The position numbers and the translations under genes were made by a program. 5,503 nt of DNA from Gammaproteobacteria bacterium TMED92 (GTDB lineage: Bacteria > Pseudomonadota > Gammaproteobacteria > Pseudomonadales > Azotimanducaceae), in assembly GCA_002170355.2 (NCBI GenBank), contig NHET02000061.1:22566-28068 (forward strand), given 5' to 3'. Numbering within the stretch: the stretch's first letter is position 1; each line of letters begins with the position of its first letter. This document shows, piece after piece, positions 1 through 5,503 of the stretch. The notes beneath the pieces were generated by a model, which searched no databases, was not told the DNA's origin, and saw nothing but the letters and a program-made list of their open reading frames with translations.

Positions 1-244
1 AACTCACGCTGACCCCTCTCGACCCACTACAGCACAATATCGCCAGCCCTTGAATCACCAATCAACCCACCGGTACCTGCGTTGACCTTTTTTAGTTTCA
101 CTCCGCCTGTGTTTAAGGCTAAAGGTTGGCCCCTCAAGAGCACCGCCTAGGTAACATTGAATAGCTTACTCGTAGACTTGCGTAAAGATTTTCTCAGTAA
201 CGTCAACGGCTGACCCATAGTCACATCTTGTTAGTGACATCGGT
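1..244. other. Non-coding stretch downstream of the PLP enzyme gene
   Basis: No convincing gene, RNA, mobile-element end or promoter is visible on either strand. Apart from the short dyad at 220-238, the only item of note is a 38-codon minus-strand frame ending with TAG at 27-29, whose tail reads KKVNAGTGGLIGDSRAGDIV. I do not recognise it and see no ribosome site, so it is not called as a gene. Confidence 0.5.
220..238. repeat. Short inverted repeat just downstream of the PLP enzyme gene
   Basis: GTCAC and GTGAC form a 5-bp dyad with a 9-base spacer, starting 7 nt after the TAA of the PLP enzyme gene. Without a T-tract on either side it does not qualify as an intrinsic terminator. It may help 3'-end formation, be a binding site, or be chance. 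Confidence 0.25.
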
Positions 245-1513
245 TTAGCTCTGGGCGAACGCTTGGGAAAAGTCTTCGATTAAGTCGGCGATGTCCTCAA
301 TGCCTAACGATATGCGAATCAGCGTATCGGCGATCCCCATTTCTTTTCGCACTACGGCACCTACTTCATGATAAATGGTTTGCGCTACAGGAATAGCCAA
401 GGTCCGATTGTCGCCAAGATTTGTCGACTTAATCACGACCTTAAGTGCGTTGAGAAAACGCCAAATGTCTCGTTGCGGCGACAGTTCAAAACTCAAAATC
501 GCTCCAGGGGACTTAAACAACTCACGGCAGCGCTGTTGCTGAGGGTGTTGCTCCAGACCAGGATAGTACACTGCATCGACACCGTCGCTTTGTTGCCGCA
601 GAAACTCTGCTAACGCTTGCGCGTTAGCGCACTGTCGATCCATGCGTAACGCCAGCGTTTCTGCGCCCTTGCTTATGTCGTGTGCGGACTGAGCGCTGAG
701 GGCTGCGCCGAAATCCCGCAAGCCTTTCTTGCGTATCTGCGTAATTCCCCAACGGGCGCTTTCACCGCCCTTGTAGTTGTCGTAAATATTAGGAAAAGCA
801 CTCCAGTCGAATAGCCCGAGCTCAGTAACAGCACCGCCAAGCACGTTGCCGTGCCCACTTATATATTTGGTTAGACTATTAATAACCAGGCTAGCACCAA
901 CGCTGACTGGCTGAAATAGATACGGCGAGGTAATAGTGTTGTCGACCACATATATTAAGCCGCGCTGCTTGCACAACTCGCCAATTTTTTGCAGATCTGC
1001 TATCTGCGTACGAGGATTAGCAATGGTCTCGACAAACACCATTCTGGTATTCGGCGTTAACGCTGCGGCAACATTATCGACATTCGTTGCGTCTACAAAG
1101 CTGACGCCGAAACCTTGCTGTGCAAAGCTGTTGAACAGGCTGGTGGTGTTCCCAAATAGAAAAGCGCTTGAGACCACATGGTCGCCGTCGCGCAGAAGAG
1201 CAAACATTGTGGTGCCAATAGCGGCCATACCTGTACCGAAACACACAGTGGCAATGCCTTGCTCCATAGCGGTGATTTTATTCTCGAGCGCGGTCACCGT
1301 GGGATTGACCTGGCGCCCGTAGGTGTAGCCAGAGTGCACACCCTGGAAAACTGCCGCTAACTCTTCGGCATCGTCATAACCAAACGCCACGGAGTCATGC
1401 ACCGGTTTGTGGACTGCACCGTGCTCTATGCCATCCTGCCGGTCACTGTGAACTATTTTGCTGGTAAACCCTTTCACTTCGCCCTGGTTGTTATCGTTAG
1501 TTGCTTTCGTCAC
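245..1513 (-). CDS. PLP-dependent trans-sulfuration family enzyme (cystathionine gamma-synthase / O-acetylhomoserine sulfhydrylase-like)
   Basis: A 422-residue cytosolic fold-type I PLP enzyme of the Cys/Met metabolism family. Visible PLP-site residues are Y65 and R67 (YGR, phosphate contact from the neighbouring subunit), G95-M96, D191 (VVDNT, pairs with the pyridine nitrogen), S213 and T215, Schiff-base lysine K216 (NSLTKYISGHG) and substrate-carboxylate arginine R400 (LIRISLGIED). The length, and the stretch around residues 260-292 (KKGLRDFGAALSAQ, then GAETLALRMDR), resemble O-acetylhomoserine sulfhydrylases (MetY) more than MetB. Two differences stand out. The tyrosine that normally stacks on PLP is F120 (FLFGNT), and the usual PAS-TH loop reads IPVAQTIYHE at 374-383. 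The exact reaction (sulfhydrylase, synthase or lyase) is therefore unresolved. The start used is GTG at 1513, with no good Shine-Dalgarno. A GTG at codon 13 (1477) has AGGG four bases upstream and would begin just before the conserved GFTSKIVHSDR stretch. The stop is TAA. The gene follows the GGDEF/EAL gene after 100 nt; I cannot tell whether it is cotranscribed. Confidence 0.93.
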   Translation of the reverse strand: MTKATNDNNQGEVKGFTSKIVHSDRQDGIEHGAVHKPVHDSVAFGYDDAEELAAVFQGVHSGYTYGRQVNPTVTALENKITAMEQGIATVCFGTGMAAIGTTMFALLRDGDHVVSSAFLFGNTTSLFNSFAQQGFGVSFVDATNVDNVAAALTPNTRMVFVETIANPRTQIADLQKIGELCKQRGLIYVVDNTITSPYLFQPVSVGASLVINSLTKYISGHGNVLGGAVTELGLFDWSAFPNIYDNYKGGESARWGITQIRKKGLRDFGAALSAQSAHDISKGAETLALRMDRQCANAQALAEFLRQQSDGVDAVYYPGLEQHPQQQRCRELFKSPGAILSFELSPQRDIWRFLNALKVVIKSTNLGDNRTLAIPVAQTIYHEVGAVVRKEMGIADTLIRISLGIEDIADLIEDFSQAFAQS

Positions 1514-1613
1514 TCAAGCGGTTTGCCCAGATGAACGGTTGTCTTCGGCGCTAGTGTACCAGTATCTGACAGCAAGCCAGCTAGCCGCACACTCTTTACG
1601 GCGACACTGTTAA
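1514..1613 (-). other. Intergenic gap upstream of the PLP enzyme gene
   Basis: This is 100 nt between the TAG of the GGDEF/EAL gene and the GTG of the PLP enzyme. There is no hairpin followed by a T-run and no good sigma-70 promoter. A TACACT hexamer in the minus strand resembles a -10 box but lacks a properly spaced -35. Confidence 0.45.
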
Positions 1614-3389
1614 CTACATTGACAGATCTGTGTTGAACTCTCGGCCAATGAGCGCCTTAGGTATGCGCTCTCCTGTCAGCAAAGCGGGTAGTTCAACACT
1701 GGTAACGGCAGGCGCAATTAAAAAACCTTGGACCGCATCGCATCCATTGGCCTGCAGATAATCGAGCTGGCTGGTCTTTTCCACGCCTTCAGCGAGCAGC
1801 TGCATATTCAGACCTTTACCCATAGCGAGAATCGCGTCCATTAAGACCGTGTTGGCACCGTCTTTAAGCTCGGCAATGAACGATCTGTCTATTTTCAACC
1901 AGTCTATTGGAAACTGTTGCAGATAGGACAACGACGAATAGCCAGTACCGAAGTCATCAATAGCCAGCTCTACGCCCATGGCCTTTATGCCTCGGAGCTT
2001 TTGCAATATATCGTCGTCGCCCTCCAACAAAGCCGTTTCCACCAGTTCTACTTTCACCATAGACGGCTCTACATTGGCGCGCTGCAAACTCTCCCTGAAC
2101 GCTGCAACGAAATCGGCTTGCTTAATTTGCGCCGATGAAATGTTCACGGATACGGCAACCTTTAGCCCTTGCTGCTGCCATTGCGCAGCGTCTGCAAGTG
2201 CCCGGTTTTGCACAAAGTTGTCGATAGCCCGGGCAATGCCACTCGCCTCAGCCAGCTCCAAAAATACCGCAGGTTCTACCGCGCCGAGTCGTGGGTGCTG
2301 CCAACGCGCTAATGCTTCAACGCCAAAAACACGCCCATCACGCAATGACGCCTGAGGCTGGTAGTGCACTTCAAGGCGCTCATCCGCCAGAGCTTGGCGT
2401 AGCTCTTGCTCCAACCGAGTGCGCACAAATAGCTCGTGGTCCATTGCCGCAGCGTGTCGAGCAAAGCCGTTCTTGCCGCGCGACTTGACCACATACATTG
2501 CAATGTCTGCAGCTTGAATTACACCTTCGGCGGTTTTTGAATCTTCAGGATAGACGCCTATGCCAATGCTTGCGGTAACGTGCAACGTATCAGCTCCGAC
2601 TACTATTCCCGGTGCCAGCTCCCGCAATATGCGTTTTGCAACAGCTTCCGCTCGCTGTTCAGCTTGGGCTAGCGAATTGGCTGCCGCCAAACTGATGAGA
2701 AACTCATCACCACCAAATCGAGACAACACAGAGCCTTCACCAATGCATTGCAGCAACCGCAGCGCGGCCTTTTGCAGCAGCGTATCGCCAACGCTGTGGC
2801 CGAGCGCGTCGTTGATAATCTTGAAACGATCTAGGTCTACAAACAGCACGGCAAAATGTTCACCTTGTGGCAACTGCTGTATCCGCTCAGACAAAAATTT
2901 TAGAAAGTAGGCCCTGTTTGGCAGCTGGGTTAGCTCATCGTAATTTGCTTGGTGCAGTAGTCGTTGTTGCACATGTTTGATTTCAGATAGATCGCGGAGA
3001 CTGAAAAAGTATCCGATGCGCTGTTCCTCGTCGTGATAGGCACGCAACGAAATGGCTACCCAAAACCACGGCGCAGCCAGGGCCTGAGTGGCCAACTGCA
3101 CCTCAAGGCTTCGACCTTGCTGCGGCGCAGCGACGAATTGGCGCCAGGCAGCAGTATCGTCATCATGGACCAGGTCAGCAAAGATCACGCCGGGCACCAA
3201 CGCGTTCTGCAGTCGCACCCAATTGCCCACAAGTTCGCTACAGGCGACCAGCTTGCCAGCAGCTGACGCCAACACCCTACAGTCATCGCTGCTGTGCCAT
3301 AAGTCGTGTGCCAATTGAGCTAATCCAGAGTCTTTGGCGTCACCCAACCACTCTGACAGCACTTGGCCAAACCGCTGTGCATCAGTCAT
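1614..3389 (-). CDS. PAS-like/GGDEF/EAL bifunctional cyclic-di-GMP enzyme
   Basis: A 591-residue protein with no membrane segment or signal peptide, so probably a cytosolic sensor-output enzyme. Residues about 25-136 look like a PAS sensor fold, followed by a linker helix (about 134-150) and the usual DELTQLPNR entry to GGDEF. The GGDEF domain (about 148-310) keeps metal site D185, N193-D194 and RFGGDEF (224-230), so diguanylate cyclase activity is plausible. The I-site position (217-220) reads GEGS instead of RxxD, so classical product inhibition is not expected. The EAL domain (about 322-570) keeps E358-A-L-x-R362, N416, E448 and E451, D478-D479 in the DDFGTGYSS loop, K499, E534 and E537 (AEGVE) and Q554, the full set known from active phosphodiesterases such as RocR. 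Which activity dominates in the cell cannot be read from the sequence. The ATG overlaps the stop of the upstream Nudix gene by 8 nt (ATGACTGA), with only a weak GGTG about 8 nt upstream, so translation probably depends on coupling. Confidence 0.96.
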   Translation of the reverse strand: MTDAQRFGQVLSEWLGDAKDSGLAQLAHDLWHSSDDCRVLASAAGKLVACSELVGNWVRLQNALVPGVIFADLVHDDDTAAWRQFVAAPQQGRSLEVQLATQALAAPWFWVAISLRAYHDEEQRIGYFFSLRDLSEIKHVQQRLLHQANYDELTQLPNRAYFLKFLSERIQQLPQGEHFAVLFVDLDRFKIINDALGHSVGDTLLQKAALRLLQCIGEGSVLSRFGGDEFLISLAAANSLAQAEQRAEAVAKRILRELAPGIVVGADTLHVTASIGIGVYPEDSKTAEGVIQAADIAMYVVKSRGKNGFARHAAAMDHELFVRTRLEQELRQALADERLEVHYQPQASLRDGRVFGVEALARWQHPRLGAVEPAVFLELAEASGIARAIDNFVQNRALADAAQWQQQGLKVAVSVNISSAQIKQADFVAAFRESLQRANVEPSMVKVELVETALLEGDDDILQKLRGIKAMGVELAIDDFGTGYSSLSYLQQFPIDWLKIDRSFIAELKDGANTVLMDAILAMGKGLNMQLLAEGVEKTSQLDYLQANGCDAVQGFLIAPAVTSVELPALLTGERIPKALIGREFNTDLSM

Positions 3390-3978
3390 GTGGAGACACC
3401 GGATCGTCTTGGATAAAAGGCATTGGCCAAATAGGGAACACTCGCGAAAGGGCTGAGAGCGCCAGTGCGTGTTTCAACTCACCGTTGACCACCGCCTGCT
3501 GCACCTGCTGTTGACGCATAAATTCAATCGCTATTGATTCGCCATCCCCTAGTTCTTGGGACTGCGCTGGGTAAATGTCGCGAGCCAGCCAATGATGGCA
3601 AAGATGATTGTGGAACGCGGGGTTAGGCTCAACGGCACCTAAGTAACTCCAATGATCACTGGCATAGCCAGTCTCTTCTAGCAGCTCTCGAGCGGCGGCA
3701 GTCTTAGAGTCCTCTCCGGGATCCACCATACCACCGGGGGTTTCCAAAGTCGTATACCCTACCCCGAATCTATATTGTCGTATCATCAAACTGCGGCCGT
3801 CGGCATCAAGCGCCACGACGTTCACCCAATCTACCGATTCCAACACCAGCCGCTCAAATACTTTGTTATTGCGCGGGTTACGCAATTTATCGATGCGTTT
3901 GTCAAACAGCATCAGACCAGCTTCTTCATAGCGCGACCCCAACAACTGCCACTCTAGCTTTGACAACTGATCGCTCAT
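3382..3978 (-). CDS. Nudix hydrolase with canonical box (ADP-ribose pyrophosphatase-like)
   Basis: A 198-residue soluble hydrolase that should cleave a nucleoside diphosphate linked to another moiety. The Nudix box is perfect: G83, E89, then R97-E98-L-L-E101-E102-T-G104-Y105, matching GX5EX7REUXEEXGU; the glutamates bind the catalytic Mg2+ or Mn2+. The N-terminal half carries the family's DWVNVVALD strand (50-58) and RQYRFG (68-73), and ETPGG precedes the box. After it comes LGAVEPNPAFHNH (113-125). The proline pair at the place where ADP-ribose-type Nudix enzymes carry proline suggests an ADP-ribose or nucleotide-sugar substrate, but this branch is broad and the substrate is inference. The ATG at 3978 overlaps the TGA of the upstream gene (ATGA), and GGTGAAGG lies just before it. 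The 3' end overlaps the next gene by 8 nt. Length is normal for the family, with no damage seen. Confidence 0.94.
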   Translation of the reverse strand: MSDQLSKLEWQLLGSRYEEAGLMLFDKRIDKLRNPRNNKVFERLVLESVDWVNVVALDADGRSLMIRQYRFGVGYTTLETPGGMVDPGEDSKTAAARELLEETGYASDHWSYLGAVEPNPAFHNHLCHHWLARDIYPAQSQELGDGESIAIEFMRQQQVQQAVVNGELKHALALSALSRVFPIWPMPFIQDDPVSPHD

Positions 3979-4757
3979 GCGCCTTCACCGCCGGCTTGCT
4001 CTGCGCGGAACGGTTGCATACCTTGCTGGCCTGCGGCCGGCGTCCAAGGCGTAACATGACGCTCTGCACCGACTTCTCGCAACGCTTCTTCGACTCCGCC
4101 GTATTGGCTCAAGGTCTCGAGTGAGCGTTTAGTCGGTTCAATCATCTGCCAATCTCCATGCAACGCGTTATCTAAGGCTTGACTGGGGTTAATCCAATGA
4201 CCGTCGTCAGCAGTCTCATCGGTATCTGCAGCTGCGTCTTGGTCTACTGGCATAGCAGCGAGAAAGAACCGCGTATCAAATCGACGCGGCACTGAGTCCG
4301 GTGTGATCCAATGGCTAAAGTACACCAATCGATCTGAGGCAATAGTGACCTGTTGTTGACGTAATACATCTGGCCAAGCCATATCGCCGTTAAGGAGCTG
4401 TTGTCTCAGCACAGCCAATCCCTCGCGGCGCTGTATGTCCAGAGCAACCGGCCCCACAGCGTTGTTGGCCAACAATACGCCGCATTCTTCGAAGCACTCT
4501 CGGGCCACCGCTACCCAATAGCGCAACCCGCCAGCGCTCACGCCAAGGCGTTTACTGGCTTCTTCGTCGTCAAGGTTTGGACACAGTGCAGGCTGCCAAT
4601 CGTCCTCATCAACCTTACCTCCGGGAAATACATGCAGATCAGGGAAGTCACCCCGCCCCGGCCGCTTAACCATATAGACTTGCAGCCCAGACGGATCGTC
4701 GCGCACTAGCATGACCGTGGCGGCCAGTCGAATATTCTCGCGCTGCAATGGTTGCAC
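3975..4757 (-). CDS. NUDT19/RP2-like Nudix hydrolase (putative CoA or acyl-CoA diphosphatase)
   Basis: A 260-residue soluble Nudix protein of the type with a split Nudix box. The front half is VFPGGKVDEDDW (43-54) and the back half RECFEECGV (86-94), separated by about 32 residues where the canonical motif has far fewer. This arrangement, the preceding MVKRPGRGDFPDLH and the later PRRFDTRFFLAAMP (157-170) are typical of the NUDT19/RP2 group; mammalian NUDT19 is a peroxisomal CoA diphosphohydrolase. Hydrolysis of CoA or acyl-CoA to phosphopantetheine products and 3',5'-ADP is therefore the best guess, not shown by the sequence. The C-terminal 25 residues are low-complexity (Gln/Gly/Ala-rich). 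The start is GTG at 4757, supported by a strong AAGGAG seven bases upstream; no ATG competes. It leads the coupled three-gene cassette and overlaps the next gene by 4 nt (ATGA). Confidence 0.92.
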   Translation of the reverse strand: MQPLQRENIRLAATVMLVRDDPSGLQVYMVKRPGRGDFPDLHVFPGGKVDEDDWQPALCPNLDDEEASKRLGVSAGGLRYWVAVARECFEECGVLLANNAVGPVALDIQRREGLAVLRQQLLNGDMAWPDVLRQQQVTIASDRLVYFSHWITPDSVPRRFDTRFFLAAMPVDQDAAADTDETADDGHWINPSQALDNALHGDWQMIEPTKRSLETLSQYGGVEEALREVGAERHVTPWTPAAGQQGMQPFRAEQAGGEGA

Positions 4758-4764
4758 GATAACG

Positions 4765-4770
4765 CTCCTT
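4765..4770 (-). promoter_or_regulatory. Strong ribosome binding site for the GTG-start Nudix gene
   Basis: AAGGAG on the minus strand ends seven bases before the GTG at 4757. It is the best Shine-Dalgarno in the window and decides the GTG start of the NUDT19-like gene. Its first two bases also belong to the stem of the adjacent hairpin. Confidence 0.8.
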
Positions 4771-4784
4771 AGTTCCCCAACTAA
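4769..4784 (-). repeat. Small perfect inverted repeat touching the ribosome binding site
   Basis: The minus strand reads TTAGTT, GGGG, AACTAA: a perfect 6-bp dyad around a four-base loop in the 71-nt gap between the permease and the Nudix cassette. No T-tract follows, so it is not an intrinsic terminator. It could be a weak 5'-UTR hairpin whose 3' arm shares AA with the Shine-Dalgarno, a protein-binding dyad, or chance. The stem is mostly A-T and would be weak. Confidence 0.45.
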
Positions 4785-4828
4785 ACTTTGCCCCTGTTGT
4801 CTGTTCTACATCGGTAACGCAGCTGGCG

Positions 4829-5503
4829 CTACTGATAGCCCCGAGACACGCGCTTTTGTACCGCAGCAAAAAAGAACTCCGCTAAGATTGCCAGCATTGC
4901 CGCCGGGATGGCACCCCGCAAAATCATATTGGTGTCGTTTAACGACAGGCCTACGACGATTGGCTCGCCCAAACCACCCGCACCTATAAACGCTGCCAAC
5001 GTTGCCGTACCAATACTGATCACCGCTGCGGTGCGAATACCAGCGAAGATCATCGGCAACGACAGCGGCAAGCGTAAATGCCGCAATTGCTGCCAACGGC
5101 TCAACCCAAGCGCTTGAGCAACCCGCACCAGAGTCGGGTCTACAGTGGCCAGCGCGGTCACCGCATTGCGCACAATTGGTAACAAAGAATATAAAAACAA
5201 CGCCACCACCGCCGGAGTAAAGCCGATACCAAAAACTGGAATCATTAACGCCAACAGCGCCAGTGACGGCACCGTCTGTAACAATCCGCAAAAGTACACT
5301 ACCGCATCTGCCGAACGCGGCTTCGAAAAAATCGCCAAACTCAACGCCAAACCAATGATTATGGCTGCACCCAACGCTAGCCCGGTGAGTTGTAGGTGCC
5401 GCAGTACATGACCCAACGTCTCTGCCCAGAATCCCGTTGAGACGGCGCGATTAGCTGCTGGATCCAAAGTTAACTCTGCACTGTTGGCATTAAGAAACTC
5501 ACT
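4829..5503 (-). CDS. Osmoprotectant (glycine betaine/choline type) ABC transporter permease, 5' end outside window
   Basis: The visible 224 residues form an inner-membrane permease of the OpuCB/OpuCD/YehW group, which imports compatible solutes with an ATPase and a binding protein not in this window. About five membrane segments can be read (roughly residues 39-59, 68-92, 95-116, 151-175, 195-217, numbered from the edge). Family signatures are QTVPSLALLALMIPVFGIG, and near the C terminus ISIGTATLAAFIGAGGLGEP followed by GLSLNDT and GAIPAA. The cytoplasmic coupling loop (about 125-152) reads LVRVAQALG before LRLPLSLP, so the glycine and LP are kept while the usual EAA is RVA. The frame stays open to base 5503, beginning SEFLNANSAELTL. 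An internal TTG at 5467 could serve as a start but lacks a good ribosome site, so the true start probably lies just beyond the edge. The stop is TAG. Ligand specificity cannot be assigned. Confidence 0.93.
   Translation of the reverse strand, partial: SEFLNANSAELTLDPAANRAVSTGFWAETLGHVLRHLQLTGLALGAAIIIGLALSLAIFSKPRSADAVVYFCGLLQTVPSLALLALMIPVFGIGFTPAVVALFLYSLLPIVRNAVTALATVDPTLVRVAQALGLSRWQQLRHLRLPLSLPMIFAGIRTAAVISIGTATLAAFIGAGGLGEPIVVGLSLNDTNMILRGAIPAAMLAILAEFFFAAVQKRVSRGYQ

Larger units (their letters stand above)
4758..4828 (-). other. Intergenic gap between permease and Nudix cassette
   Basis: These 71 nt hold the hairpin and ribosome site described separately. I see no convincing -35/-10 pair and no stem followed by a T-run, so read-through from the permease gene is possible and an independent promoter is neither shown nor excluded. 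Confidence 0.5.

Noticed and set aside
75..95. CACCGGTACC followed by a T-run on the plus strand, resembling an intrinsic terminator
   Set aside because: The palindromes do not form a stable stem directly abutting the T-run, and no plus-strand gene precedes it.
111..126. GCCT...AGGC dyad, considered as part of an attC-like recombination site
   Set aside because: Only a 4-bp stem, without the conserved GTT/AAC core sites of an attC and without a cassette gene.
27..143. Small minus-strand frame of about 38 codons with a plausible-looking glycine-rich tail
   Set aside because: No ribosome site, no ATG and no recognised family; too short to distinguish from chance without comparative data.
936..1322. 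128-codon plus-strand open frame opposite the PLP enzyme
   Set aside because: It is antisense to a well-supported conserved gene and its translation has no family features.
1978..2355. 125-codon plus-strand open frame opposite the EAL domain
   Set aside because: It is antisense to conserved EAL motifs, and its Ser/Ala/Cys-rich composition is typical of a shadow frame.
4806..5291. 161-codon open frame on the minus strand, in another frame of the permease gene
   Set aside because: It lies almost wholly inside the permease coding region, whose translation matches a known family well; the alternative product has no recognisable domain.

Overview
The window reads as chromosomal DNA of a gammaproteobacterium. 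This is inferred from moderate GC content, protein style and gene types; no rRNA or marker gene is present to name a genus. All five supported genes lie on the minus strand, so they are described here from high to low coordinates. I see no RNA gene, CRISPR array, insertion sequence or phage gene.

In transcription order: (1) 5503-4829, the inner-membrane permease of an osmoprotectant (glycine betaine/choline/proline, OpuC/YehW type) ABC importer, whose reading frame is still open at the window edge, so its start lies outside. (2) After a 71-nt gap holding a small hairpin and a strong Shine-Dalgarno, 4757-3975 encodes a NUDT19/RP2-like Nudix hydrolase that starts at GTG. (3) It overlaps by 4 nt (ATGA) a second, unrelated Nudix hydrolase, 3978-3382, with a perfect Nudix box. 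(4) That gene overlaps by 8 nt a PAS-like/GGDEF/EAL protein, 3389-1614, a cyclic-di-GMP synthesis and degradation enzyme with both catalytic motifs intact and no canonical inhibitory I-site. (5) After a 100-nt gap, 1513-245 encodes a PLP enzyme of the Cys/Met trans-sulfuration family, closest in layout to O-acetylhomoserine sulfhydrylases but with changes at active-site positions. Positions 1-244 are non-coding as far as I can tell.

The overlaps make genes 2-4 a translationally coupled cassette: two nucleotide or CoA diphosphate hydrolases followed by a second-messenger enzyme. Each protein is of a known type. What deserves attention is the coupling of two Nudix enzymes to a c-di-GMP enzyme, and the atypical active site of the PLP enzyme. 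I found no clear evidence of a wholly new system.
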